Part shown: piece by piece, positions 34,044 through 43,585 of the stretch
Numbering within the stretch: the first letter of the stretch is position 1
Layout: every line of letters begins with the position of its first letter
NCBI RefSeq assembly: GCF_003634455.1
Contig: NZ_RBLC01000001.1
Coordinates: forward strand, 1,189,927 to 1,253,926
Source of the DNA: Flavobacterium endophyticum
GTDB taxonomy: Bacteria; Bacteroidota; Bacteroidia; Flavobacteriales; Flavobacteriaceae
Length of the DNA: 64,000 nt
Direction: 5' to 3'
Position numbers and translations under genes: made by a program
Notes under the pieces: model-generated
The model's database searches: none
What the model was told of the DNA's origin: nothing
The model's input: the letters and a program-made list of their open reading frames with translations, nothing else

Positions 34044-36431
34044 ATGCGCTATATCCTATTTTTTGTTTTCCTCTTGGCAGGAAACCAAACCCTCGTATAT
34101 TCCCAACACACGGTGAGCGGGAAGATTACCAACGAGAAAAAACAACCTTTGGCGGGGAGCCACATCCATGCCGGAACTTTTTTTGCGAATGCTGCAGCCG
34201 ACGGGAGCTTTTCAATAAGTGGCATCCCAAACGGCAACTTGGCCGTGACCATCGAATATCTGGGCTATAAGACCCTAGATACCGTAATTGCTGTCCATAA
34301 AGATGTCGTATTGGACATTTCCCTGAAGCCAGAAGTCTCGCAGCTGTCAGAAGTTGTCCTTAAAAAGACACTTTCCGAGAAAAATGCTTCGACACAAGAA
34401 ATCAAAGCCAACGTGCTCGAAAACTACAGCAGCGAGAGCCTGGGTGATGCCCTAAAGGAAATCAGCGGCGTATCGTCATTAAAGACCGGAAGCACGATCG
34501 TAAAGCCGATTATCAACGGACTGCATAGCAGCCGCGTGCTTATAGTCAATAACAACGTGCGCCTCGAAGACCAGCAGTGGGGCACCGAACACGCACCGAA
34601 CATGGATGTCAATACCGCCGGAAAAATTTCGGTCATCAAGGGCGCATCCGGATTACAGTATGGTGGTGATGCCATAGGCGGCACCGTCATTATAGAACTC
34701 GCGCACATTCCTGTAAAAGACACGATTTTTGGAAAGACCATTATCAACGGCGCATCAAACGGACGTGGAGGCAGCATTTCGTCTTCGCTCTCCAAAGGTT
34801 ATGAAAACGGCTGGAACTGGAACCTTCAGGGAACGTTCAAATACTTTGGCGATTTCGAAGCGCCAGATTATGTACTTTCTAATACCGGAAACCGCGAGCG
34901 CAACCTGTCTGCCAGCTTGGGCTACAAGGGAGAAAATCACGGCTACAGTTTTTTTTACAGCTACTTTAATGCCGAGATCGGAATCCTGAGAGCCTCGCAC
35001 ATCAGCGGCATCTCCGACCTGATCCGCGCCATCAACAGCGGACAGCCTCAGGTCATTAGAGATTTCACTTATGATATCAATGCGCCCAAGCAGGAACTAC
35101 AGCATCATCTCGGAAAAATTAACTATTACACCTATTTTTCCGATGCCAGTAAGCTGTCGCTCCAATACGCCTTCCAGTTCAACAACCGCCTAGAGTTTGA
35201 CCTCAGGAGGGGCGATGACCGCAACAAGGCATCTGTTGACCTGGACTTGATGACTCACTCCTTCAATGCCGATTATGAAGCTAATTTTTCGGATAAGATG
35301 AAATATAAGGCTGGAATCAGCGGTGCTTACCAAAACAATGCAGCGAACACAGGCGCTACAGAGGTACGTGCCCTGATTCCGAATTATAACAAATTCGATG
35401 CGGGTCTCTACGCTATTGCCAGCTATCAAGCCAATGAAAAGCTGGTGCTAGAAATAGGCTTCCGCTATGATTTCAGCCACATCGATGCCAAGAAATATTA
35501 TCTAAAATCTAGATGGACAGAACGCGGTTATGATCGCGATTTCAGCGATATCATTATCGGAGAAGAAGGACAGCAGTGGTATACCAATCCGGTGTTCACC
35601 TACCATAATTTTTCCGGAAGCCTCGGCGCCAAATACGAGATCAACGACAAGCTGCATTGGTTTTCCAACATCGGCGTAGCCAGCAGGAACCCTAATCCCG
35701 CAGAATTGTTTAGCGACGGGCTGCACCATGCTACCGGACAGATCGAATTGGGCGACTTGAGGCTGCAGCGCGAAGTAGCGCTCAAGATGTCGACTGCACT
35801 TAATTATGCCGCAGAGGGCTTTGCCTTTGAAATCAATCCTTATTTTAATACGGTTTCCGATTTCAAGATCCTAGTTCCAACCACCATTATCTTGTCGAAC
35901 CGAGGCCCTTTTCCGGTCTGGGAATACCGTCAGGTAGATGCGAGGATGTTCGGGATCGACCTCACGGCCGATTATGACTTTGCCAAAAACCTCAACTGGC
36001 ATTCAACCGCCGCTTTTGTATATGGCGAAGATGCGACCAACGACAAGCCGCTGATCGACATGCCGCCACTGAATTTGAACAACACCTTGAGCTTTAAAAA
36101 GGAAAATTGGAATCATCTGGTGCTTGCCCTAAAAAACGAAACCGTCTTTACGCAGCAGCGCTATCCTAACAATGATTTTTATGTAGACGTTACAGATTCT
36201 GGAGAGCCTGTCAGCACTTTGGTGCAGATCAGCAAGCCGCCAAAGGGATACAGCCTGTTGCATTTTAGCTCAGAGATGAGTTTTGATGTCTTGAAAAAAT
36301 CTAAAATGACACTCGGATTCAATATCCAAAATCTTTTAAACACGAATTACAGAGATTACCTCAACAGGACGCGCTTTTATGCAGATGATCTGGGCAGGAA
36401 TTTCAGGATTCAACTAAAACTAAATTATTAA
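34044..36431 (+). CDS. TonB-dependent outer-membrane receptor
   Basis: The 795-residue outer-membrane transporter has a signal peptide (about 1-20), an N-terminal carboxypeptidase-regulatory-like domain (about 22-108, HTVSGKITNEKKQPLAGSHI), a plug (about 115-245) with VRLEDQQWGTEHAPNMDVN and SGLQYGGDAIGGTVII, and a 22-strand barrel ending FRIQLKLNY. It is not a SusC-length protein (about 1000 residues) and there is no SusD gene, so uptake of a small ligand such as a metal complex is likelier than glycan uptake. The EHAP/DQQWG plug segment resembles zinc- or copper-associated receptors as I remember them; this needs testing. The flanking small protein and lipoprotein both contain His-rich motifs. 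Confidence 0.9.
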   Translation: MRYILFFVFLLAGNQTLVYSQHTVSGKITNEKKQPLAGSHIHAGTFFANAAADGSFSISGIPNGNLAVTIEYLGYKTLDTVIAVHKDVVLDISLKPEVSQLSEVVLKKTLSEKNASTQEIKANVLENYSSESLGDALKEISGVSSLKTGSTIVKPIINGLHSSRVLIVNNNVRLEDQQWGTEHAPNMDVNTAGKISVIKGASGLQYGGDAIGGTVIIELAHIPVKDTIFGKTIINGASNGRGGSISSSLSKGYENGWNWNLQGTFKYFGDFEAPDYVLSNTGNRERNLSASLGYKGENHGYSFFYSYFNAEIGILRASHISGISDLIRAINSGQPQVIRDFTYDINAPKQELQHHLGKINYYTYFSDASKLSLQYAFQFNNRLEFDLRRGDDRNKASVDLDLMTHSFNADYEANFSDKMKYKAGISGAYQNNAANTGATEVRALIPNYNKFDAGLYAIASYQANEKLVLEIGFRYDFSHIDAKKYYLKSRWTERGYDRDFSDIIIGEEGQQWYTNPVFTYHNFSGSLGAKYEINDKLHWFSNIGVASRNPNPAELFSDGLHHATGQIELGDLRLQREVALKMSTALNYAAEGFAFEINPYFNTVSDFKILVPTTIILSNRGPFPVWEYRQVDARMFGIDLTADYDFAKNLNWHSTAAFVYGEDATNDKPLIDMPPLNLNNTLSFKKENWNHLVLALKNETVFTQQRYPNNDFYVDVTDSGEPVSTLVQISKPPKGYSLLHFSSEMSFDVLKKSKMTLGFNIQNLLNTNYRDYLNRTRFYADDLGRNFRIQLKLNY

Positions 36432-36451
36432 TTTTTTAAACCATTATTCTT

Positions 36452-37021
36452 ATGAACGTATTTAAATTTTTATCAATGGGCTTGGCAGCCATAGCGCTTT
36501 GTTCTTCTTGCAGCAATGACGACAGCAATCCCGTGAACGAAGAAGAAGTAATCACTACCCTGACAGCTACCTTGACAGGCGGCGGACATACGATTACCTT
36601 AACGTCAAGAGATCTTGATGGTGCTGAAGGACCAAATGCTCCGGTAGTAACAGTTTCTGGAAATCTTGCGCCAAGCACTACCTATACCGGGTCGCTTGAC
36701 TTGCTGAACGAGGCGGCTACCCCTGCCGAAAGCATTACCGAGGAAATCTTGGAAGAGGCACACGACCACCAATTTTTCTTTACCATTTCGAATGCGCTGG
36801 CAACAACAGCCTATGCCGTTCCAAATGACGAAAACGGAAAGCCGGTAGGGCTTAACTTTACGCTGACTACAGGGGCTGCAACTGGAACAGGTACTTTTAC
36901 GATTATATTACGCCATCAACCGAACAAGAATGCCGAAGGCGTTGCAGCCGGCAACATCGCCAATGCCGGAGGAGAAACCGATATTCAGGTAAGCTTCCCG
37001 ATAACAGTAGCCGCACAATAA
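36452..37021 (+). CDS. Lipoprotein in the TonB receptor cluster
   Basis: The 189-residue lipoprotein has a lipobox (ALCSSC, lipidated Cys about 20) and a beta-rich body with TATLTGGGHTITLTSRDLDG (about 34-53) and an EEAHDHQFFF motif (about 94-103). It ends with a typical NAGGETDIQVSFPI strand. Families with this ending are described as type 1 periplasmic binding-like; that label is from memory and weak. It begins 21 bp after the receptor stop and is clearly in its operon. The His-rich segment could bind the transported metal. Confidence 0.75.
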   Translation: MNVFKFLSMGLAAIALCSSCSNDDSNPVNEEEVITTLTATLTGGGHTITLTSRDLDGAEGPNAPVVTVSGNLAPSTTYTGSLDLLNEAATPAESITEEILEEAHDHQFFFTISNALATTAYAVPNDENGKPVGLNFTLTTGAATGTGTFTIILRHQPNKNAEGVAAGNIANAGGETDIQVSFPITVAAQ

Positions 37022-37043
37022 ATATTTTTATTACTGCTCTATA

Positions 37044-37070
37044 AAAAACCGCCTCAAAAAGGCGGTTTTT
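37044..37070 (+). terminator. Terminator of the TonB receptor operon
   Basis: AAAAACCGCC (37044-37053), seven-base loop, GGCGGTTTTT (37061-37070). Perfect 10-bp stem with a T-run. Confidence 0.9.
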
Positions 37071-37317
37071 GTTTATTTCCGAGATACGCCAATCCTTTCC
37101 GCCGATTAGTTAAGGCTTTCCGGAAGGGGAAAGAGGCAACTACGTGGCGAAAGCGTCAACTCAGGATGATAAGTGCAAAAGCCTCTTTTTCGTGTTATAA
37201 ATTGAATTTCTGTTAATTAGATTATGCTTTTTTTATATACAATCCATTTGATTGCTGTTTTTTTAGTAATTTAGGAATTTCAATGAACGTTTAGTAACCA
37301 AAAAATTGTAGATACTT

Positions 37318-37698
37318 ATGAATTCGAAATTTACCTCCATTGTCAGAGTGCTTCTTGGACTCGTTCTTTTAGTTTTTGGATTGAACAAATTTTACACGCT
37401 GCCCTTTATTCCGGTACCTCAGCTGCCAGAAGACGCTGCAAGTTTTATGGGCTCGCTAGCCGCCACAGGCTATGTGCTGCCTATCATCGGAATCTTGGAA
37501 ATTTTCATTGCCCTGCTTCTTTTTACAAAAAACTGGATTGCCTTTGCGCTGATCGTACTGGCTCCTATCTCCCTAAACATCTTGCTTTTCCATCTTTTCT
37601 TGGATCTTCCGAGCATCGGGGGCGCCATTTTGGTTGCTGTCCTCAACGGCATCCTTATCTACAAACATTGGCCGCAATACAGGCCACTTTTTAACTAA
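37318..37698 (+). CDS. DoxX-like small membrane protein
   Basis: The 126-residue protein has four hydrophobic helices (about 7-26, 42-62, 66-88 and 92-112) and the family motif VLLGLVLLVFGLNKFY followed by LGMIE-like GILEIFIALLL. DoxX family members are integral membrane proteins of uncertain role, some associated with redox stress. It lies 49 bp ahead of the S9 peptidase gene on the same strand and may be co-transcribed. Confidence 0.75.
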   Translation: MNSKFTSIVRVLLGLVLLVFGLNKFYTLPFIPVPQLPEDAASFMGSLAATGYVLPIIGILEIFIALLLFTKNWIAFALIVLAPISLNILLFHLFLDLPSIGGAILVAVLNGILIYKHWPQYRPLFN

Positions 37699-37746
37699 TT
37701 AATAACTAACGATTCCCTATTTTTGTAAGAATCAAAAAACATTTTA

Positions 37747-39870
37747 ATGAAAAAAGTACTCGTCACGATGATTGCAGCATCTGCCCTCATTTCCTGCAAG
37801 GAAGAAACAAAAGAAGAAGCTATAGTGCTTAAATATCCTGTAACCAAGCAAGTTGACACAGTCAACACTTATTTCGGAACCGAAGTAAAAGACCCATACC
37901 GCTGGCTCGAAGACGACAAGTCTGCCGAGACTGCCGCTTGGGTAAAAGCTGAAAACGAAGTTACCTTCGGCTATTTGGAAAAAATTCCTTTCAGGAAAGA
38001 GATGAAAGACCGTCTCGAAAAACTTTGGAATTATGAGAAGGTTTCTGCCCCTACGCAGGAAGGAGATTACACCTATTATTTCAAGAACAACGGATTGCAA
38101 AACCAGTCGGTGATGTACCGAAAAGACAAAAGCGGCAAGGAAGAAGTCTTTCTTGACCCAAATACTTTTTCTTCTGACGGGACTACGTCACTGTCTTCTG
38201 TAGAATTCTCAAAAGACGGTTCTTTAGTAGCCTATTCAATCTCAGAAGCAGGAAGCGACTGGAACAAGATCATCATTTTAGATGCCGCTAGCAAGAAAAA
38301 ACTAGAAGCTGAATTGGTAGACGTAAAATTCAGCGGTATTGCCTGGATCGGCAACGAAGGATTCTACTACTCCAGCTACGACAAGCCAAAAGGAAGCCAG
38401 CTTTCTGCCAAAACCGACCAACACAAATTGTATTTCCACAAATTGGGCACGGCGCAAAAAGAAGACAAAGTTATCTTCGGCTTGAATGAAAAAAGAAGAT
38501 ATGTAGGCGCCAGCGTTACAGAAGACGATAAATATCTTGTCATTTCGGCTTCGACTTCAACTTCTGGAAACGAATTGTATTTCAAAGACCTTAGCGTTCC
38601 GAACAGCAAGATCGTAAACGTGGTTGATAATTTTGACAGCGACAACTATATCTTAGACAACGTAGGCACAAAATTATATATCGTGACTAACCTGAATGCT
38701 CCAAACCAAAGAGTAGTGACTGTGGATGCGGCCAACCCGAAACCAGCGAACTGGAAAGACTTTATTGCAGAAACAGAAAACGTACTTTCGGTTTCGACAG
38801 GTTCTGGATTCATCTTTGCCAACTATATGAAAGATGCCGTTTCTCAAGTAAAACAGTATGATTATGAGGGAAAAATGTTGCGTGAGATCAAATTGCCAGG
38901 CATCGGTTCTGCCGGAGGTTTTGGCGGTAAGAGAGAAGACAAAGAATTGTACTACTCGTTCACAAACTATACGACTCCTGGAACTATCTATGCTTTTGAG
39001 CCAAAAGCAGGAGTATCATCTGTATACGAAAAGCCAAAAGTAGATTTCAACTCTGCCGATTACGAAAGCAAGCAGGTATTCTACACGTCAAAAGACGGCA
39101 CAAAGGTACCGATGATCATCACGCACAAAAAAGGCTTGAAGCTTGACGGAAAGAATCCAACGATCCTTTACGGATATGGCGGTTTTAACGTAAGCCTTAC
39201 ACCAGCTTTCAGCATCAGCAATGCAGTTTGGATGGAACAAGGAGGCGTTTACGCGGTTCCGAACCTTCGCGGCGGCGGTGAATACGGCAAAAAATGGCAC
39301 GACGGCGGCACGCAGCTGAAAAAGCAAAACGTGTTCGACGATTTTATCGCGGCGGCAGAATACTTAATCGCACAGAAATATACTTCGTCTGACTTCTTGG
39401 CTATCCGTGGAGGCTCTAACGGAGGACTTCTAGTAGGAGCCACCATGACACAGCGTCCAGACTTGATGAAAGTAGCGCTTCCGGCAGTGGGCGTTCTAGA
39501 CATGCTTCGCTACCATACGTTTACTGCAGGTGCAGGATGGGCGTATGATTACGGAACGGCAGAAGATTCTAAAGAAATGTTCGACTACCTGAAAAAATAT
39601 TCTCCAGTACACAACGTAAAAGAAGGCACAAGCTATCCGGCAACCTTAATCACTACTGGCGACCATGACGACAGGGTGGTTCCGGCACACAGCTTTAAGT
39701 TTGCGGCAGAATTACAGGCAAAACAAAAAGGCAACAATCCAGTATTAATCCGCATTGAAACTAATGCAGGACATGGTGCAGGAAAACCAGTTTCTAAGAC
39801 TATCGAAGAAGCAGCAGACATCCTATCGTTTACCCTATACAACATGGGAATCCGAGAGTTTAAAAAATAA
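37747..39870 (+). CDS. Prolyl oligopeptidase family serine peptidase (S9A)
   Basis: This S9A-type peptidase cuts after proline in short peptides. The 707-residue protein has a lipoprotein signal (LISCKEE, lipobox Cys about 17), so it would be anchored in the envelope. An N-terminal seven-blade beta-propeller (about 80-430) is followed by the alpha/beta-hydrolase domain with Ser557 in RGGSNGGLL, Asp in [11 protein letters not shown] (about 641) and His in NAGHGAGKP (about 677). The order and the full length match the family. It is 49 bp downstream of the DoxX-like gene and ends before a strong terminator. Confidence 0.95.
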   Translation: MKKVLVTMIAASALISCKEETKEEAIVLKYPVTKQVDTVNTYFGTEVKDPYRWLEDDKSAETAAWVKAENEVTFGYLEKIPFRKEMKDRLEKLWNYEKVSAPTQEGDYTYYFKNNGLQNQSVMYRKDKSGKEEVFLDPNTFSSDGTTSLSSVEFSKDGSLVAYSISEAGSDWNKIIILDAASKKKLEAELVDVKFSGIAWIGNEGFYYSSYDKPKGSQLSAKTDQHKLYFHKLGTAQKEDKVIFGLNEKRRYVGASVTEDDKYLVISASTSTSGNELYFKDLSVPNSKIVNVVDNFDSDNYILDNVGTKLYIVTNLNAPNQRVVTVDAANPKPANWKDFIAETENVLSVSTGSGFIFANYMKDAVSQVKQYDYEGKMLREIKLPGIGSAGGFGGKREDKELYYSFTNYTTPGTIYAFEPKAGVSSVYEKPKVDFNSADYESKQVFYTSKDGTKVPMIITHKKGLKLDGKNPTILYGYGGFNVSLTPAFSISNAVWMEQGGVYAVPNLRGGGEYGKKWHDGGTQLKKQNVFDDFIAAAEYLIAQKYTSSDFLAIRGGSNGGLLVGATMTQRPDLMKVALPAVGVLDMLRYHTFTAGAGWAYDYGTAEDSKEMFDYLKKYSPVHNVKEGTSYPATLITTGDHDDRVVPAHSFKFAAELQAKQKGNNPVLIRIETNAGHGAGKPVSKTIEEAADILSFTLYNMGIREFKK

Positions 39871-39890
39871 GCTGCCCAATTTATCGCATA

Positions 39891-39920
39891 AAAAAAGCAT
39901 CCAATTATGGATGCTTTTTT
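39891..39920. terminator. Bidirectional terminator
   Basis: AAAAAAGCATCCA (39891-39903), loop ATTA, TGGATGCTTTTTT (39908-39920). It lies between the S9 peptidase and the convergent hypothetical gene. Confidence 0.9.
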
Positions 39921-39941
39921 CGTCTTAAAGGGTTTCAAAAT

Positions 39942-40544
39942 TTATTTCAACTTAACTTCTACTATTTCACCGTCGGTTTTTACTTCTACAAATTTCTCCA
40001 AACGTTCTTCGTGATTTTGGGTATAATACCTCTTTTCATAATGATCTGCTTGGGTACCATAACTGCCATAGCTGGTTCCGGTATGCTCGTTGTAAGAACC
40101 TGTACTGCTCCAGCTCATATTGCCGGTCAGGAAATATTTCCCAGGTTTCATATCCGGAAACGTAAACTTTCCGACGCTGTTGGATATGGCTTCGAGTCTG
40201 TATCGGAAAGCTGCATCCGACATATAAACATAGCGCCTCTTTCTTAAGTTTTCCTTACTGTTTCGCAACTTATACCATGCTTCAAAATAGGGTGTTACAG
40301 GAAACAACATAATCTTCATGTTATCGGCATAGATTCTCGGCGCCAAAGGTGCCGTTTTTGTAAAGGCAACTCCTGTAATTTTTCCTTTTCCCAAAGCCAA
40401 GGCTTTTTTAGCTTGTATGGAATCAAAAACCGCTTCTGGATAAAGGGTCGTGATTTTTTCTTCTTCTTTCTCTACATATTGCGCCCGAAGATTTTGTCCA
40501 AGGCATAGCATAAAGATTACGAAATATAGAAACTTAAAATTCAT
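39942..40544 (-). CDS. Secreted protein of unknown function
   Basis: The 200-residue protein has a signal peptide (about 1-22, ending LRAQ), an aromatic-rich body (PLAPRIYADNMKIMLFPVTPYFEAWY, about 67-92) and a fold segment FRYRLEAISNSVGKFTFPDMKPGKYFLTGNMSW (about 110-142) that resembles a carboxypeptidase-regulatory-like beta-sandwich (GxFxFxxxPGxY). The C-terminus ends in a charged strand VEVKTDGEIVEVKLK. No sorting signal is visible. It is monocistronic and convergent with the S9 peptidase gene. Confidence 0.7.
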   Translation of the reverse strand: MNFKFLYFVIFMLCLGQNLRAQYVEKEEEKITTLYPEAVFDSIQAKKALALGKGKITGVAFTKTAPLAPRIYADNMKIMLFPVTPYFEAWYKLRNSKENLRKRRYVYMSDAAFRYRLEAISNSVGKFTFPDMKPGKYFLTGNMSWSSTGSYNEHTGTSYGSYGTQADHYEKRYYTQNHEERLEKFVEVKTDGEIVEVKLK

Positions 40545-40683
40545 AACATTAGGGTTTTTTAATTTACACTTGTTTTATAAAAAAAAGACTTCCGTATTAA
40601 GGAAATCAATCCTTTACTTCGGAAGATAAAATTACTAACCTTAGGCTATTTTGTAGAAGATATTGGATTTTATTATTGAAAAT

Positions 40684-40699
40684 TACCTGATATCAGGTA
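40684..40699. promoter_or_regulatory. Perfect 16-bp palindrome upstream of the RCC1-repeat gene
   Basis: TACCTGATATCAGGTA reads the same on both strands. It lies upstream of two -7-like elements (TACTTTTG at 40724-40731 and TAACTTTG at 40773-40780) that precede the ATG at 40812. It could be a repressor or activator site; the factor is unknown. Confidence 0.45.
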
Positions 40700-40772
40700 T
40701 AGGAAGCAGGCTTTGGCCTCTGTTACTTTTGTATTTAAATTGTTGAAAATTAATACTATTTAAAAAAATAGA

Positions 40773-40780
40773 TAACTTTG
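40773..40780 (+). promoter_or_regulatory. -7 promoter element of the RCC1-repeat gene
   Basis: TAACTTTG matches TAnnTTTG exactly, 31 bp before the ATG at 40812. Confidence 0.5.
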
Positions 40781-40811
40781 AAAAGAAAAATAACAGCTTA
40801 ATTCTCTTATT

Positions 40812-42203
40812 ATGAAAAAAGCATTACTACTTGCAGTCTCTCTTTTTGGCATCCAGCTATATGCTCAATGCTGGCAGACCGTTAGTGCTGGCAGCTCTCA
40901 TACTACCACAATAGCTTCTAACGGCACAATCTGGGCATGGGGCAGCAACTATTATGGTGAAATAGGCGACGGTACAAATACCGAGAGAAATGTTCCGACA
41001 GCCTCTGGAAACACCTCCGGCTGGCAATCAATTATTGCTGGAGGAATGATGACTTTTGCAATCAAAACCGATGGAACCTTATGGGCGGCGGGGATGAATA
41101 CTGCTGGACAACTAGGAGACGGAACGATGACAAACAGAAACACCCTGACACAAATAGGAACTGACACTAATTGGAAAACGGTCTCAACCCACAAATCTAC
41201 CGACCTCACCCATACTCTCGCCATTAAAAACAACGGTACTTTATGGGCATGGGGCGAAAATACGGAAGGTCAGTTAGGCGACGGTACCAATATCAACAAG
41301 ACAATACCAACCATAATCGGCTCCGAAAGCAATTGGCAATCCGTTTCGGCTGGATATAAAAGTACGGCAGCAATTAAGACCAATGGAACATTATGGACTT
41401 GGGGTGCTAACAATTATGGCGTATTAGGAGATGGTTCAACAGGCAGTAATAGAAATACTCCTGCGCAAGTAGGCAATGATACCGATTGGCGGATGGTTTC
41501 TGTGAGCAATTCTTTTATGTTAGCGATTAAAAACAACGGAACATTATGGGCGGCCGGATATAACGTGGTTGGACAATTAGGAGACGGAACTTATAATAAT
41601 AGAAATACGATAATACAAATCGGAACCGACACCAACTGGATAGCTGTTAGTGCTGGAGGAAGTCATTCTTTAGCACTAAAAGGCGATGGCACTTTATGGG
41701 CTTGGGGCAACAAAATACACGGACAATTAGGAATGGGAGCGCCCGCTGAGCATTCTAATATTATTACACCTACACAAGTCGGAACTGATACAAATTGGAA
41801 AATCGTATCGGCAGGATCCCGACATTCCTTAGCACAAAAAATAGATGGCAGTCTTTGGTCATGGGGTGCGAACGAATACGGTCAGCAAGGAAATGGAGCA
41901 TTGACAGCAGTTCCTACTACGATACCGACACCGGTAAGCTGCAATTTCTTATCCGCTACCGAAAAGGAAATTAAACCCGACATTAGTATCTATCCAAACC
42001 CAACAAAAGACAAAATAAATTTATCTTCAATCGGAGTTATCTCTGATGTGGCACTATTTAATTTGCTCGGACAACAGGTGCTTTTCCAAAAGGTCAATTC
42101 GACCGAAAATCAAATCGACATGACGGCTTTATCGAGCGGAACTTATTTGGTAAAAGTGTATGCCGACAATCAAGTAAAAACTTTAAAAGTAGTCAAGGAA
42201 TAG
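40812..42203 (+). CDS. Secreted RCC1-repeat protein with T9SS type A sorting domain
   Basis: The 463-residue protein has a signal peptide (about 1-19), seven to eight RCC1 (alpha-tubulin suppressor) repeats of about 50 residues with the pattern LWAWGxNxxGQLGDGT (about 20-375), and a C-terminal sorting domain (about 388-463, SIYPNPTKDKINLSS, SGTYLVKVY, ending KVVKE). RCC1 repeats form a beta-propeller that binds proteins or ligands; the target here is unknown. Export through T9SS to the cell surface is expected. The repeats vary enough that there is no sign of recent expansion. It is monocistronic with a terminator behind it. Confidence 0.92.
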   Translation: MKKALLLAVSLFGIQLYAQCWQTVSAGSSHTTTIASNGTIWAWGSNYYGEIGDGTNTERNVPTASGNTSGWQSIIAGGMMTFAIKTDGTLWAAGMNTAGQLGDGTMTNRNTLTQIGTDTNWKTVSTHKSTDLTHTLAIKNNGTLWAWGENTEGQLGDGTNINKTIPTIIGSESNWQSVSAGYKSTAAIKTNGTLWTWGANNYGVLGDGSTGSNRNTPAQVGNDTDWRMVSVSNSFMLAIKNNGTLWAAGYNVVGQLGDGTYNNRNTIIQIGTDTNWIAVSAGGSHSLALKGDGTLWAWGNKIHGQLGMGAPAEHSNIITPTQVGTDTNWKIVSAGSRHSLAQKIDGSLWSWGANEYGQQGNGALTAVPTTIPTPVSCNFLSATEKEIKPDISIYPNPTKDKINLSSIGVISDVALFNLLGQQVLFQKVNSTENQIDMTALSSGTYLVKVYADNQVKTLKVVKE

Positions 42204-42226
42204 CAACTCGATTCTCACGATATTAT

Positions 42227-42252
42227 AAAAGCCACCCAAAAAGGTGGCTTTT
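42227..42252. terminator. Bidirectional terminator
   Basis: AAAAGCCACC (42227-42236), six-base loop, GGTGGCTTTT (42243-42252), a perfect 10-bp stem between two convergent genes. Confidence 0.9.
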
Positions 42253-42274
42253 TATGTTTTAGGTAAAAGACTGT

Positions 42275-42577
42275 CTATTTCAGCGAAAGCTTCTGCAGCA
42301 GTTCTTCCGAAATATCATCGATATACATTCCGTAAGAAGTAACTAAAATACCTTTTACACCATCTTTCGATTCGATGCCATAAACCGTAGATTCTTCATC
42401 GGGATTGGTATCGCCTTCGTAGCGGTAGATTTCGGTAATCTCAAAATCGTCGGTGTGGTATTTGCTCGAATTGGCACTCAAGAAGCTGCCTTCTATATTA
42501 AAATCGACCATAAACCCTGCATCACGGAGCTGTTTTATGGCCTCAAGGACTGTAGCGTATTTGTATTTAGCACTCAT
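42275..42577 (-). CDS. Conserved hypothetical protein
   Basis: The 100-residue acidic protein is soluble with no signal peptide. It opens with a helix (KYATVLEAIKQLRDAGFMVDFNIEG, about 5-29), then FEITEIYRYEGDTNPDEESTVYGIES and a strand GVKGILVTSYGMY. I do not know a function. It lies 55 bp after the LpxR-like gene on the same strand and may be read through from the envelope operon, but nothing ties it to that pathway. Confidence 0.7.
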   Translation of the reverse strand: MSAKYKYATVLEAIKQLRDAGFMVDFNIEGSFLSANSSKYHTDDFEITEIYRYEGDTNPDEESTVYGIESKDGVKGILVTSYGMYIDDISEELLQKLSLK

Positions 42578-42632
42578 TGGAAAAAAGTTTTGGTTGTGTT
42601 CTTAAAGTTAAGAAAAATATCGATGCCTAGAA

Positions 42633-43583
42633 TCAATACAGCAAATAAGTCGCGCCAATAGAACCATAAAAATAATTTTCTATCCTGTCATTACGCAGTT
42701 CCTTGCTTCGGAATACAAACAGATAATGAAGATTCCAATGGTCTTTTCGGTATCGAAAACCTGCCTCGCCATTAAAGCGGAGCGGTACGAGATCAAACGT
42801 AACTGGACTGTTGTCATTGAAAAGTTTCCCTTGTATTGTAGCATCATAAACTTGGAGATTCAAGCTTGGGTTGATGTAAAAATAAAACTCCGACTGTTCT
42901 TTATATTTCGCTTTGTCGGAATTTAGCGAAGCACCGTACAATCCCGAATCATAAATAGGAAGCAACTTCTTTTTGAAGCTGATTCGTGCCAACGGTCCTA
43001 CAGAAATTCCAGTAAAGACCGTCCCTAGATTGGCTTCGCCTTGTATATGAAAATCAATTTTATTAGCTGGCTTCGTGCCTAACTTTTTAGAATAGAACAG
43101 GCCTCCTTGTACAGCAATTCCATTATGGATTTGGTAGTTCCATCCTTGTACATCTTTATACCCAAAAGCTTTATGGAATAATTTCTGAAAACCTTCTGCT
43201 TGCGAATTCGGACCGATAACGCCCAACTGCGTGCTGAATTTTAATACAGATTCGCTTTGATAGAATTTTGCAAATCCGGCTTCGGCAAAAAGATAGCCCG
43301 CAAACGGACGGTCGTGTTTTGAAATCGAAGCGGCTTCGACGGTGTGCGGATTGTAAATGTATTGCCCGATTCGGAACTCGGTAGTTCTTTTATTTATCTT
43401 GGGATTTTCATTCGCATTCAGGTATCGGTAGAAAATTTCGATTCCGTTGGTATAATATTGATCGTTGACGGTAGATGTGAACAAATCATTATCAATAACA
43501 AGACCTATTTCCCCAGAATGCTCTTGCGCAAAAAGCGGCAGCGTAAAAAACAGGAACAAAAACAGGGGGAATTTTTGGCGCAT
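42633..43583 (-). CDS. Lipid A deacylase LpxR-family outer-membrane protein
   Basis: LpxR-type barrels remove the 3'-linked acyloxyacyl chain of lipid A. The product, about 316 residues from the ATG at 43583, has a signal peptide (ending LFAQ) and the conserved early strand VIDNDLFTSTVNDQYYTNGIEIFYR (about 26-50), with the N-D-Y-TNG signature. Later come the SKHDRPFAG motif (about 86-94) with the catalytic-type His/Asp, and barrel strands to the C-terminal AGFRYRKDHWNL region. I preferred ATG 43583 to a TTG at 43589 that overlaps the mtgA stop. It is the last gene of the envelope operon. Confidence 0.8.
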   Translation of the reverse strand: MRQKFPLFLFLFFTLPLFAQEHSGEIGLVIDNDLFTSTVNDQYYTNGIEIFYRYLNANENPKINKRTTEFRIGQYIYNPHTVEAASISKHDRPFAGYLFAEAGFAKFYQSESVLKFSTQLGVIGPNSQAEGFQKLFHKAFGYKDVQGWNYQIHNGIAVQGGLFYSKKLGTKPANKIDFHIQGEANLGTVFTGISVGPLARISFKKKLLPIYDSGLYGASLNSDKAKYKEQSEFYFYINPSLNLQVYDATIQGKLFNDNSPVTFDLVPLRFNGEAGFRYRKDHWNLHYLFVFRSKELRNDRIENYFYGSIGATYLLY

Positions 43584-43585
43584 AA

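Noticed and set aside
37022..37317. Possible small gene or RNA between the TonB operon and the DoxX gene
   Set aside because: No ORF with coding look and no structure apart from the terminator at 37044-37070.
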